A stretch of DNA of 13,190 bases from Deltaproteobacteria bacterium (lineage in GTDB: Bacteria; Desulfobacterota; Binatia; UBA9968). The notes beneath the pieces were generated by a model. It ran no database searches and was not told the origin of the DNA. It worked only from the letters and a program-made list of their open reading frames with translations. Where the stretch lies: assembly GCA_005878685.1 (NCBI GenBank), contig VBLN01000001.1, forward strand, positions 1-13,190, given 5' to 3'. Positions 6,252 to 13,190 of this stretch are shown here, piece by piece; position 1 is the first letter of the stretch; each line of letters begins with the position of its first letter. Both the position numbers and the translations under genes were made by a program.

Positions 6252-6352
6252 ATGATGAATGATGAAAGCTGAAAGCGGAAAGTGGCAGAAAAATACGTGT
6301 TCGCGGCGACAAGATGTGTTCGTGAAATTCGGCTTTCATAATTCCGCTTTCA
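6252..6352. repeat. Heptamer-periodic array with inverted copies between permease and ATPase genes
   Basis: From 6252 the plus strand runs in 7-bp steps: ATGATGA twice, then AAGCTGA, AAGCGGA and AAGTGGC; read two bases out of phase, this contains TGAAAGC twice in tandem (6263-6276). About 55 bp later the inverse heptamer GCTTTCA occurs at 6332-6338 and 6346-6352, 14 bp apart, again a multiple of seven. The two arms can pair through GATGAAAGC (6261-6269) and GCTTTCATC (6346-6354). The array fills most of the only gap in the transporter operon. Short 7-bp tandem arrays are known between genes in several bacterial groups; whether this one recurs in the genome cannot be seen here. Confidence 0.5.
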
Positions 6353-6362
6353 TCCTTGTTTT

Positions 6363-7178
6363 TTATCCCTTGACCGCCCCGGCGGACAAGCCACGCACGA
6401 TTCTGCGCTGAAACAGGAGCGTGAGAAAAACCAGCGGCAGTGTCGCCATCGTAGAAGCGGCTGCGATCTCTCCCCAGGGCATCGTGTATTCGCCGGGAAA
6501 CAAGGCGATGCCGACAGGCAAGGTCTGGAGAGTCGGGTTGGTCAGAATCAGCAAGGCGAAGAAAAATTCGTTCCAAGCATGGATGAAAATCAAGATAGCG
6601 GCCGTAAAGAGGCCGGGCGCGGCCAGAGGGAGCACCACTTTCCACAGCACCTGCAACCGGGTGCAACCATCGACCAACGCCGCCTCCTCAACCTCGTAAG
6701 GCAATTCCTTAAAGAAGGTGGTCATAATCCAAATTCCCATGGGTAGAGAAAGCGTGATGTAGGCGGCGATCACACCGTGATAGCTATTCAGCCAATTGAG
6801 ATAGTTCAAAATCCTCCAGACAGGACCGGCAACGGCGATCTGGGGAAACATGGAGATAGCGAGGAGAAGCATGAGGTAGAACCGGGTCCAGGAAAGACGG
6901 AAGCGGGCCAGGGCATAGGCGGCCAAAGAGCCGATCGCAATGGTGAACAAGGTGGTGGCGCCGGCCACGATGACGCTGTTGCCCATGTATCTAAGAAGGC
7001 CGTATTGCTCCAAGGCTGAGCGGTAAAAGCCCCAATAGAAGCTTGGGATGATTTGAGGCGGTATCGCTTCAATTTCGCTTGGCGTCTTCCACGAGGTCAG
7101 GACGAACCAAAGGAAAGGAAGCAGGCTAAAGCAGCCGATTGCGATAGACGAGAATAGAAAAAAGGTTTTTCTTTTCAT
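6363..7178 (-). CDS. ABC sugar importer permease, second subunit (MalG/SugB/UgpE type)
   Basis: This 271-residue membrane protein has six hydrophobic segments (about 8-30, 68-92, 100-120, 132-156, 190-212 and 240-257), typical of the MalG branch. The conserved cytoplasmic EAA loop, where the ATPase docks, reads EEAALVDGCTRLQVLWKVV followed by LPLAAPGL (164-190). The N-terminal tail is short, and the ending 'QRRIVRGLSAGAVKG' is the standard C-terminus of this permease family. The ATG at 7178 overlaps the upstream permease stop in an ATGA and has GAGG 4 bp before it. With its partner it forms the membrane channel that moves a small oligosaccharide or glycoside inward. The substrate cannot be read from the sequence. 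Confidence 0.92.
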   Translation of the reverse strand: MKRKTFFLFSSIAIGCFSLLPFLWFVLTSWKTPSEIEAIPPQIIPSFYWGFYRSALEQYGLLRYMGNSVIVAGATTLFTIAIGSLAAYALARFRLSWTRFYLMLLLAISMFPQIAVAGPVWRILNYLNWLNSYHGVIAAYITLSLPMGIWIMTTFFKELPYEVEEAALVDGCTRLQVLWKVVLPLAAPGLFTAAILIFIHAWNEFFFALLILTNPTLQTLPVGIALFPGEYTMPWGEIAAASTMATLPLVFLTLLFQRRIVRGLSAGAVKG

Positions 7179-8065
7179 CTTGCCTCTACGGTCTGCAGCA
7201 TGCGGCTTCCCATCGATCGGATATAGATCAGGGAGAGCAACAGCGAGAGAAAAAAAACGACGACCGAGATCGCCGAGCCGTAGCCGATCATCCCTTCGGC
7301 AAAGCTCTTTTTGTAACCGTAGAACTGAAGCACGTTGGTGGCGTCCGCAGGCCCTCCCTGAGTCATGACGAAGACCAGATCAAAGACGCGCAGGGCATCA
7401 ATGGTCCTGAATAAAAGGGCCAGGAGCAGCGCGGGCTTCAATAGAGGAAGCGTGACGTAACGAAATTTCTGCCACACCGTCGCTCCGTCCATACTCGCCG
7501 CCTCGTAGAGATCGGTTGGGATAGCCTGCAAGCCGGCCAGGATGATGAGAAACGCGAAAGAACTGGTTTTCCAAATCTCAGCGACGATAATTGCTATGGG
7601 AGCGAGACTCAGATCGGCCAGCGGAGCGAGATAGCGGCTCGTGTCGTCACCGAACAGGAAGAAATTGAAGAGCCCGTAACGGTCATTGAAAATGAAGCGC
7701 CACATCTGCGATGAGACCACGGTGGGAATGGCCCATGGGACCAGGACGATAGCCCGAAGATACCCGCGGCCGCGAAAGGATTCGCTTAAAACCAGCGCCA
7801 TTCCGAGTCCAAAAAGGACCTCCAAAGGCGTCGTCACGGCCACGAACATAAGGGTAGTAAGAAGCGAATGTAGGGCGACGGGATCCGTTAGCAGATCCCG
7901 GTAGTTTTCCCAACCGACAAATTTTTGCCCGAGCCAAGGAAGCGTTAGAATGAGCCGGTAGAAACTCAGGCGAAACGATTCGACTATGGGGAATAGAGTG
8001 AAAACCAACACGAAAAGGAAGCTAGGGAAAAGAAATTGAAGCGCAGCTCGGTGAGAGTGGCTCAT
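7175..8065 (-). CDS. ABC sugar importer permease, first subunit (MalF/SugA/UgpA type)
   Basis: This 296-residue protein has about six hydrophobic segments (about 9-30, 68-93, 103-121, 153-178, 205-222 and 262-283). The EAA loop is EAASMDGATVWQKFRYV followed by TLPLLKPAL (188-212). The segment RTIDALRVFDLVFVMTQGGP (220-239) is typical of carbohydrate permeases near SugA and UgpA. It has no long MalF-type periplasmic insert, so it is closer to the SugA/UgpA size class. The ATG at 8065 overlaps the binding-protein stop codon in an ATGA, indicating translational coupling, and a purine-rich GGGAAAAGGG precedes it. It pairs with the permease encoded next. Confidence 0.92.
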   Translation of the reverse strand: MSHSHRAALQFLFPSFLFVLVFTLFPIVESFRLSFYRLILTLPWLGQKFVGWENYRDLLTDPVALHSLLTTLMFVAVTTPLEVLFGLGMALVLSESFRGRGYLRAIVLVPWAIPTVVSSQMWRFIFNDRYGLFNFFLFGDDTSRYLAPLADLSLAPIAIIVAEIWKTSSFAFLIILAGLQAIPTDLYEAASMDGATVWQKFRYVTLPLLKPALLLALLFRTIDALRVFDLVFVMTQGGPADATNVLQFYGYKKSFAEGMIGYGSAISVVVFFLSLLLSLIYIRSMGSRMLQTVEAR

Positions 8066-9354
8066 GGCCGGCCCTTTTCCCTTAACAGATCCAAGACGCG
8101 GTCCATGTCCCTTGAAGCGAGAGACGCCAATGGATCGAGATCCGAGTTGGGGACGACAACGGCGGAGCTAAAATAGCGCTGCATGATGTTGGAGAGAGGG
8201 ATGTAAACCGGTGTGCGGGGGCGAGGAACGGCCCGAAGAAAAGTTTGGAATTCGGACTCAAATTGAGGATTTTTCTTGAGGATCTCAGGATCGCGGTAGA
8301 GTTGCTTCCGAGTGGGTGCCCGGGAGGTAAAAAGCCCGATCCTCCTTTGGCTTTCTTTGCCGGTCATAGAGGCTACAAACTTCCAAGCAAGGTCCGGTTT
8401 TCTCGAGAATCTGCTGATTCCTAGTTGCCAGCCGCCCAAAGTAGCCACACTTTTCCCGCCAGGGAAAGCGGGGAGAGCTTCCATCCCTACCCTTCCAGAA
8501 ACTTTCGATTTTTTCGGATCATTGGCCGCCTCCCAGGCATAAGGCCAATTGCGGTGAAAGATGGCTCTTCCCTGAGTGAAAAGGGCTAGGGATTCTGGTT
8601 CTTGATAAGCCATGACGCCTCGGTGCGATATCTCGCCGATCATCCGGTCACGAACGAACCTGACCGCTTCCTTGGCCTTGGGGAGATTGAGTGTGCTTTT
8701 GTATTCTCTCTCGTCCCACAGCGATCCCCCATTGCTCAGGATATACTCCATCATATTGCAGACGAGTCCTTCGTATTGTTTAAACTGGGCAGAGAAGCCT
8801 GTGAGCTGTGGATCCTTCTCCTTCTCTAGAATCGTTTTAGCTTGATCCACAAGCTCCGGCCATGTGCGTGGAGGAGAAAAGCCGTATTTTTTCAAAAGGT
8901 CCTTGCGGTAATAGAGAAGTCCGGCGTCAATAAAAACAGGCACCCCAAAGATCTGGCCCTGGTAGGTGTTCGCTTGAATGGCCGCTTCAAGAAACTCCTT
9001 TTGCTCCGCCCGAGAAAAGAAGCGTTCCAGAGGGAGAGCCCAGCCGGCGGCGGCGAATTCTGCCGGCCAGATGACATCCATAAAAAAGACATCAACCTCC
9101 GGATCGCGGTTTTTAAGCTTCTGCGTAAGCAAGTCATGGAATTCTGTGGACGAATGCGGACCCACCTCGCGGACAACTCTTATTCCTGGGTTTTGAGCCT
9201 CAAAATCAGCTATGGCTTGATCCCAAACCCACTGCGGATCCGCTCTCCACGTAACAAAGCGGACCTGTGTCTGGGCGTAACCGGCAGCGCAGGAAAGGAG
9301 TAGAAAACCAACTAGAGTTGAAATATCGAGCAGGCCTTTGTGGGAGAATTTCAA
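8062..9354 (-). CDS. ABC sugar importer substrate-binding protein (family 1 solute-binding protein)
   Basis: This 430-residue exported protein captures the solute for the two permeases encoded next. It starts with a signal peptide (about 1-27). Cleavage could follow AGYA before QTQV, or the LLSC at 19-22 could act as a lipobox, so free periplasmic and lipid-anchored forms are both possible. The mature part has family-1 marks: ADFEAQNPGIRV, DVFFMDVIWPAEFAAAGW near residues 88-105, GVPVFIDAGLLYYRKDLL, and GGWQLGISRFSRKPDLAWKF near 311-330. It is most like trehalose/maltose-type (LpqY, ThuE) binding proteins by general feel, but specificity is not readable. The start is TTG: it overlaps the phosphatase stop in a TTGA and has AGGAGG 9 bp upstream. 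Its place downstream of glycosyl-glycerate synthesis genes suggests uptake of a compatible solute or its precursor. Confidence 0.92.
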   Translation of the reverse strand: MKFSHKGLLDISTLVGFLLLSCAAGYAQTQVRFVTWRADPQWVWDQAIADFEAQNPGIRVVREVGPHSSTEFHDLLTQKLKNRDPEVDVFFMDVIWPAEFAAAGWALPLERFFSRAEQKEFLEAAIQANTYQGQIFGVPVFIDAGLLYYRKDLLKKYGFSPPRTWPELVDQAKTILEKEKDPQLTGFSAQFKQYEGLVCNMMEYILSNGGSLWDEREYKSTLNLPKAKEAVRFVRDRMIGEISHRGVMAYQEPESLALFTQGRAIFHRNWPYAWEAANDPKKSKVSGRVGMEALPAFPGGKSVATLGGWQLGISRFSRKPDLAWKFVASMTGKESQRRIGLFTSRAPTRKQLYRDPEILKKNPQFESEFQTFLRAVPRPRTPVYIPLSNIMQRYFSSAVVVPNSDLDPLASLASRDMDRVLDLLREKGRP

Positions 9355-10184
9355 AGCGATGAACCTCCTGCCTCCGTGAGAATCCTTTCCACCGCCTCAC
9401 GCCAGCCCTGCGGTCCCACGGCGCGAGTCCGCTCGATGCCGGAAATGGCTGCTGTCACCTCCGTATCCCAGCTTCCGTCCTTCTTTCTGACCAATACCGG
9501 CCGGTCGACCTGCATGAGAAACGGGAGATCATTGGCCGAGTCCCCTAGACCAACGCTCACAAAGCTGGGATCTCTCTGCCGGTAGAGGTCGAGAAGGGTC
9601 CTCACCGCCTTTCCTTTACTATGACTTCCGAGAAGGTGAAAGAAGCGATCTCCATGGGTTACGGTCAAACCCTTGCCGATCAAGATTCTAAAAAGCCTTT
9701 CCCGGTCTCCGCCGTCTATAAGAAAAGGCTCATCGTATTCGCGCTTCCTCGCAAGCGTGGCTTGATCCTTCATCAAGCCTGTCAACGCGCAGATCTCCTC
9801 CACACTCATCGTGCCGAAGGATTTGACCGTAGCATGGCAATCGGCCGCTGCTTCCGCTAGGACCTGGCGCAACGTGCGGACATCTGTTCCCAGCTCGAGG
9901 ACTCTAAAAGAGCGCTTGGACTTGAATGCCGGTAAGGAGAAAGGAAAATAGCGCGCCGGACAATAGATCGCTCCGCCATTTTCCACGATGAACGGATCCT
10001 TGAGGGACAACTCCTTCCACAGCGCCGAGATCTCGCCGCCTGTCTTGCTGGAGCAAAGGATGAGAGGGACCCCCAGGGACTTAAGCTTCCCAATGGCAGG
10101 CACCGCAGCCTCGTAGCTATAGGTCTGCTGGTCCAGAAGAGTACCATCGAGGTCCGTAATGATGACAAGCCGAGATGGAATCAA
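9351..10184 (-). CDS. mpgP: Mannosyl-3-phosphoglycerate phosphatase family HAD hydrolase
   Basis: This 277-residue cytoplasmic enzyme is a HAD-IIB phosphatase of the MpgP/YedP type. It is expected to remove the phosphate from a glycosyl-3-phosphoglycerate to give the free compatible solute. Visible motifs are DLDGTLLD (11-18, nucleophile Asp11 and acid/base Asp13), SSKTGGEI (45-52), VENGGAIY (67-74), REYDEPF (148-154), SKGKAV (189-194, motif III lysine) and GLGDSANDLPFL (212-223, metal aspartates). Length matches the family. The start is TTG at 10184, overlapping the upstream stop as TTGA; no separate ribosome binding site is seen, so it probably depends on translational coupling. The upstream enzyme is a glucosyl-3-phosphoglycerate synthase, so the natural substrate may be glucosyl-3-phosphoglycerate or a mannosylated form, not mannosyl-3-phosphoglycerate as the family name implies. 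Confidence 0.9.
   Translation of the reverse strand: MIPSRLVIITDLDGTLLDQQTYSYEAAVPAIGKLKSLGVPLILCSSKTGGEISALWKELSLKDPFIVENGGAIYCPARYFPFSLPAFKSKRSFRVLELGTDVRTLRQVLAEAAADCHATVKSFGTMSVEEICALTGLMKDQATLARKREYDEPFLIDGGDRERLFRILIGKGLTVTHGDRFFHLLGSHSKGKAVRTLLDLYRQRDPSFVSVGLGDSANDLPFLMQVDRPVLVRKKDGSWDTEVTAAISGIERTRAVGPQGWREAVERILTEAGGSSL
9364..9369 (-). promoter_or_regulatory. Ribosome binding site supporting a TTG start for the solute-binding protein
   Basis: A perfect AGGAGG on the minus strand lies 9 bp before TTG at 9354-9352, inside the end of the phosphatase gene. The reading frame then enters the signal peptide directly, which supports TTG as the true start. Confidence 0.75.
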
Positions 10185-12037
10185 TGAACTGGTACTGTTT
10201 TGAGGGAACAGCCTTCTTTTCGCATTGCCTGATATTCCGGGATTGAGATCATTGGCGGCCGCTCACGGTCTCGAATCTCCTTGACCTCCAGGGCATAGGT
10301 CGTTTGCCGATGCTTGATGAGTTTCATGCTCTGGTTCACTTCCTCTAACAGCCTGATTCGGCTCTTTTCCTCGAGTCTTTGAATAAAGACCTGGATGATG
10401 GCGAACGACATCTGGCTCAGGGCGGATAGAGGCTGGTTGCGGTGAATGCGCTCCTCTAAGTCGACCTGGGCGATCGCCCGCAGGCCGAATTGATTGAAGA
10501 GATCGATCAGGAGACCTGTCTCGACGCCGTAGCCAGTAAAGAAGGGCACGCGTTCAAGGGCCTGTCTCCGGCCGCCATACTCGCCGGCCAAGGGTTGGAT
10601 GATTCCTGATAGCTCCGGGAAGAAGAGATTCAAAAAGGGCCGCGCGGTAAGCTCGGTCACTCTTCCCCCTCCCTCAGCATAATCTCTACCCGGAACCCTA
10701 AGCGGACGGCGGTAAAAGCCTTTGACGTACTGGATCTCGGGTTTCATGAGCAACGGACCCAAAATGCCGTAAACGAAGCCTGGGTAAATATTCTTGATGT
10801 CGGTATCAATCCAGGCGATGAGGTCGCCCCTTAAGACGTGGAGGCTTTTCCACAGGGCTTCCCCTTTGCCGCGATAGGAGCCGTAGTTCGGCAGGATCTG
10901 CGGGTGAACATAAACGGGTATTCCGAGATCCTTGGCAATACTCACCGTATCATCCGTGGAGCCCGAATCGATCAGTACGATTTCGTCCAGCAACGGAATC
11001 TCATCGACAAGTTTTGCCTTGAACGTCCGAATGATGTTCCCGACGGTTTCGGCCTCATTGAGAGCCGGAAGCCCCAGGCTGATGGTCAATCCCTGTTTTT
11101 CTTTCAGCTCGACCAGCTTTTTGATATTGTCAAATTCCTTCCTGTGGAAGGTATTCTCGGCGAACCATTTGTCCACCCTCTCGGAAACGGGCTTGGGCTC
11201 GTCCAGCAGATCCGTGCGCAGCCAAGTTGCGAAGGGCTGAGGTGTCTTGACCACGAGTAACGGTTTTTGCGTCTCGTGCGCAATATGCTCCACCACGGGC
11301 CCCAGGAAAAAGGTCCGCGGCTCCGGACTGGCCCCGGCTCCAACGATGAGCATGTCATGTCTCTTGGCTTCCTCGATGATGGCGTTTTTGGGATCCCCAT
11401 GAACCGTCAAGAGGCGCTTTACGCGAGCATGGGATTGGAAACGCCGGAGGAATGACCGGTACGTTCGGTCTCCGAATGCCGGTGTAGAACCCTGCTGCTC
11501 GCAGTGGAGCACGGTGACCTCCGCTCCAAAAGAGACGGCCAAAGCGCTGGCAATTTCCAGCGCAAACTCTGCATAGGGTCCGCCACGAACGGGAAAAAGG
11601 ATTCGCTTACAGTCTGATAAGACGGGGGCTCGCGCAACGATCGTGTTACAGGGAGGCTGCTCCAAGAGTGAATCGATGGTCGCGCCAAACAACTTTTCGT
11701 CGGAGATGGTGTAGCCTTTCCACGGCAGCAGAAGGAGATCACAAGCCTCTTCTCTGGCTGTGTCGATGATCCCTTCTCTCAGGTAACGGGAGACCCGCAC
11801 CAGGGTTCTCAACTCGACTCTCTCGTCGGGAAACTGAGAGGCCAAGTCTTCCAGCGCGGCCCGGTAGATGGGAGTCGTCTCCGCCCCTATGCTAAGGGAT
11901 TCCTCCTCGGGAATCTCCACCACCCTGAGCGCGAGCAGTTTTCCTTCAGGGGGGAGAAGGGCGGTTCCCAACTTCAGATAGGGGAGAGCATGAGTTGGAT
12001 CGACCAGCGGAATCAGAATTTTCTTTACAGGGTCCAT
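10181..12037 (-). CDS. gpgS: Glucosyl-3-phosphoglycerate synthase (GT81) with two N-terminal universal stress protein domains
   Basis: The 618-residue protein joins two USP-like domains (about 4-138 and 143-266) to a GT81 glycosyltransferase (about 315-600). GpgS transfers glucose from NDP-glucose to 3-phosphoglycerate, the first step to glucosylglycerate. The catalytic half matches mycobacterial GpgS closely: GLPALNEAETVG (322-333), DSGSTDDT (357-364), RGKGEALWKSL (389-399), the metal-binding DTD (411-413), VKGFYRRPL (438-446), GGGRVTEL (456-463), GYGVETGLLID (502-512) and HRNQPL (532-537), where His532 corresponds to the metal-binding histidine. The second USP domain has GAGASPEPRTFFLG, a loose version of the nucleotide-binding loop. 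The ATG at 12037 has AGGAAG 7 bp upstream; a longer frame to 12142 would overlap the previous gene and adds no USP sequence. It lies 32 bp after the first glycosyltransferase gene. Confidence 0.93.
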   Translation of the reverse strand: MDPVKKILIPLVDPTHALPYLKLGTALLPPEGKLLALRVVEIPEEESLSIGAETTPIYRAALEDLASQFPDERVELRTLVRVSRYLREGIIDTAREEACDLLLLPWKGYTISDEKLFGATIDSLLEQPPCNTIVARAPVLSDCKRILFPVRGGPYAEFALEIASALAVSFGAEVTVLHCEQQGSTPAFGDRTYRSFLRRFQSHARVKRLLTVHGDPKNAIIEEAKRHDMLIVGAGASPEPRTFFLGPVVEHIAHETQKPLLVVKTPQPFATWLRTDLLDEPKPVSERVDKWFAENTFHRKEFDNIKKLVELKEKQGLTISLGLPALNEAETVGNIIRTFKAKLVDEIPLLDEIVLIDSGSTDDTVSIAKDLGIPVYVHPQILPNYGSYRGKGEALWKSLHVLRGDLIAWIDTDIKNIYPGFVYGILGPLLMKPEIQYVKGFYRRPLRVPGRDYAEGGGRVTELTARPFLNLFFPELSGIIQPLAGEYGGRRQALERVPFFTGYGVETGLLIDLFNQFGLRAIAQVDLEERIHRNQPLSALSQMSFAIIQVFIQRLEEKSRIRLLEEVNQSMKLIKHRQTTYALEVKEIRDRERPPMISIPEYQAMRKEGCSLKTVPVH

Positions 12038-12044
12038 ACGGGTG

Positions 12045-12050
12045 CTTCCT
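12045..12050 (-). promoter_or_regulatory. Ribosome binding site fixing the gpgS start
   Basis: AGGAAG lies 7 bp before the ATG at 12037 on the minus strand. It supports this start over the longer in-frame one at 12142, which would overlap the preceding gene by 73 bp. Confidence 0.7.
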
Positions 12051-12069
12051 TGCAGCGAAAGGGAGAATT

Positions 12070-13190
12070 TTACGGTTTCCAACTCCTTAAGACCTTTTGG
12101 AAAAAGCTTTTTTCCTCCGGCTCTTTTTCTTCCCGCTCCCACACCTTCAGCAAATAGTCCTTCTCTTTCTCAAAAATCTCCGCCTGCTCCTCAATCACTT
12201 TTTCGGCCTCCACGGTCTTCATGTCCGCCGTCTGATTAACAAAAGAAGCCACTCTTCCATGATAAAGAGGAGTGATCACGTCGACCAGTTTGGCGCGGTT
12301 TTTCGGCCAATGGTGAAACGTCGCGGCGAGCTCGTAGAGGGCCTTGGCCCAGTACTCCGCAGGAAAAACGAACTCTTTGGTTTCCGCCGTAGCCAACCGC
12401 TGCAAGACATCATAGCAGGAAGGGCTAAGAAGCTCCTTCCAAAGAATGCCGAAATGCTGAATGCCTTGCTTATAGCTGTAAATTAAAAGGTCCAAATTGA
12501 TGTCGATGGGCTCTGGATCGAAAAATTCTGTAAGACCAAAGGTCTCTACCGGCTCGCTCCCACAAATTTTTTTCCACACCTCCAGGTGTTGTTCCATGAG
12601 CGTGAAGAGGGTCCAAACCACCTGACGAAACATCGGCCCCAAGGAAGAGCCGGGATCTTTGGGGTCGTGGACTTTGACTCCCAGATTGGCCTGACAAATC
12701 CGGAAGCCATGGGTCACAGCGCTCGTCGTCATCCAAATGTCAATCCCGAAGCGGGCGACGTCAGTCATCCAGACATTTTGCTTAAGATAGGCCCCGATCG
12801 TGTCGCGCGAGAGACCGAAGTCGCCCCCAATAGGCTGTCGAATCCTCTTCCCGTAGAGAGAACGAGTCAGGTTATAAACGACGTGGTTTGTAATCGTTCC
12901 ATCGTATTTATGGCGCGAATAGATCGGGGCGACAAATTGGTAATCCTTCTCCAACACCGGCTCTACAAGGTACTTGATCCAGTCCAGCGTGATGCTTCTC
13001 AAATCGGCATCGACCACGGCGCAGGCACGAGCTTCCAGCCTTTCCGTGGCCTCGAAGATGGCCCGAAGCGCCGTCCCCTTGCCCCCGATCCCGCGGTAGA
13101 CGAAGACCACCTTTTCCTGCCAGGGCATGATCTCCTCTTCACGGGCCACCTCGCGGGTGTCATCCGTCGACCCCCCGTCGGAAATCAGGA
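12070..13190 (-). CDS. GT-A glycosyltransferase resembling mannosylglycerate synthase (5' end outside window)
   Basis: The 372 visible residues begin inside a GT-A nucleotide-binding domain (LISDGGSTDDTREV at the window edge), so perhaps only 10-50 residues are missing. Then come GGKGTALRAIFEA, the metal-binding DADLRSI (60-66), QPIGGDFG, FGIDIWMT and a VKVHDPKDPG segment. Order and motifs recall Rhodothermus mannosylglycerate synthase (GT78): DAD, QPLGGE, WGID and a metal-binding histidine in the same relative position. That enzyme joins GDP-mannose to glycerate. The C-terminal 50 residues are charged and probably coiled coil (EKVIEEQAEIFEKEKD). The in-frame GTG at 13149 is not the true start because the GT-A motif continues upstream. 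Position before gpgS and the phosphatase suggests it acts on the same solute, for example adding mannose to glucosylglycerate or its phosphate. Sugar donor and acceptor are inferred. Confidence 0.82.
   Translation of the reverse strand, partial: LISDGGSTDDTREVAREEEIMPWQEKVVFVYRGIGGKGTALRAIFEATERLEARACAVVDADLRSITLDWIKYLVEPVLEKDYQFVAPIYSRHKYDGTITNHVVYNLTRSLYGKRIRQPIGGDFGLSRDTIGAYLKQNVWMTDVARFGIDIWMTTSAVTHGFRICQANLGVKVHDPKDPGSSLGPMFRQVVWTLFTLMEQHLEVWKKICGSEPVETFGLTEFFDPEPIDINLDLLIYSYKQGIQHFGILWKELLSPSCYDVLQRLATAETKEFVFPAEYWAKALYELAATFHHWPKNRAKLVDVITPLYHGRVASFVNQTADMKTVEAEKVIEEQAEIFEKEKDYLLKVWEREEKEPEEKSFFQKVLRSWKP

Noticed and set aside
6247..6666. Minus-strand frame of 139 codons covering the permease end and the heptamer array
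   Set aside because: It is out of frame with the EAA-loop part of the permease and ends in low-complexity sequence made by the repeat.
10838..11260. Plus-strand frames of 140 and 102 codons inside gpgS
   Set aside because: Both are antisense to the conserved catalytic core of the glucosyl-3-phosphoglycerate synthase and show no family motif.
10181..12142. Longer gpgS start at 12142
   Set aside because: The extra 35 residues are not USP-like, overlap the preceding gene by 73 bp, and the ATG at 12037 has a better ribosome binding site.
1..13190. CRISPR arrays, tRNA or rRNA genes, insertion sequences and attachment sites
   Set aside because: I saw no regular repeat-spacer pattern, cloverleaf, rRNA-like stretch, transposase or integrase on either strand.

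Overview
The window is 13.2 kb of densely packed bacterial DNA in which every gene I can support lies on the minus strand, so transcription runs from high to low coordinates. No rRNA, tRNA, CRISPR array, transposase or phage gene is visible. Several features suggest an uncultivated Gram-negative-type lineage in the broad range of Methylomirabilota/Rokubacteria, Desulfobacterota or Nitrospirota: a CdaA-YbbR fusion, a glucosyl-3-phosphoglycerate synthase fused to universal stress domains, and a small conserved protein with an FSF-ICE-LG motif. This placement comes from remembered gene types, not from a phylogeny, and is weak.

Region 1 (13190 to about 5165) is one long operon for a glycosyl-glycerate type compatible solute plus a sugar importer. 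In transcription order it holds: a 5'-truncated GT-A glycosyltransferase resembling mannosylglycerate synthase; a tandem-USP/GT81 glucosyl-3-phosphoglycerate synthase; a mannosyl-3-phosphoglycerate-phosphatase-like HAD enzyme; and an ABC sugar importer (binding protein, two permeases, ATPase). Four consecutive junctions are 4-bp stop/start overlaps (TTGA, TTGA, ATGA, ATGA). Only the last junction, before the ATPase, is open; it holds a short array with 7-bp periodicity and inverted copies of one heptamer.

Region 2 (about 5164 to 3408) holds three small genes: two secreted proteins that are distant paralogs (shared RSKxSxKLLP core and a shared C-terminal Q[ED][LI]YRxxxVxR[LI] tail), separated by a small cytoplasmic conserved protein. 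It also has leaders rich in inverted repeats.

Region 3 (3407 to 1814) holds a truncated HtpX-like membrane protein whose HEXXH site reads RELSQ, followed 40 bp later by a TerC/Alx-family membrane protein. The leader of this unit holds several compact predicted hairpins, one with a GAAA tetraloop.

Region 4 (1813 to 1) holds a diadenylate cyclase fused to its YbbR/CdaR-type domain, then the first 58 codons of a GlgE maltosyltransferase running off the left edge.

Taken together, much of the window fits osmotic and envelope stress: compatible-solute synthesis, sugar or solute uptake, c-di-AMP signalling, and maltose-1-phosphate/alpha-glucan metabolism. That link is an inference from gene content.
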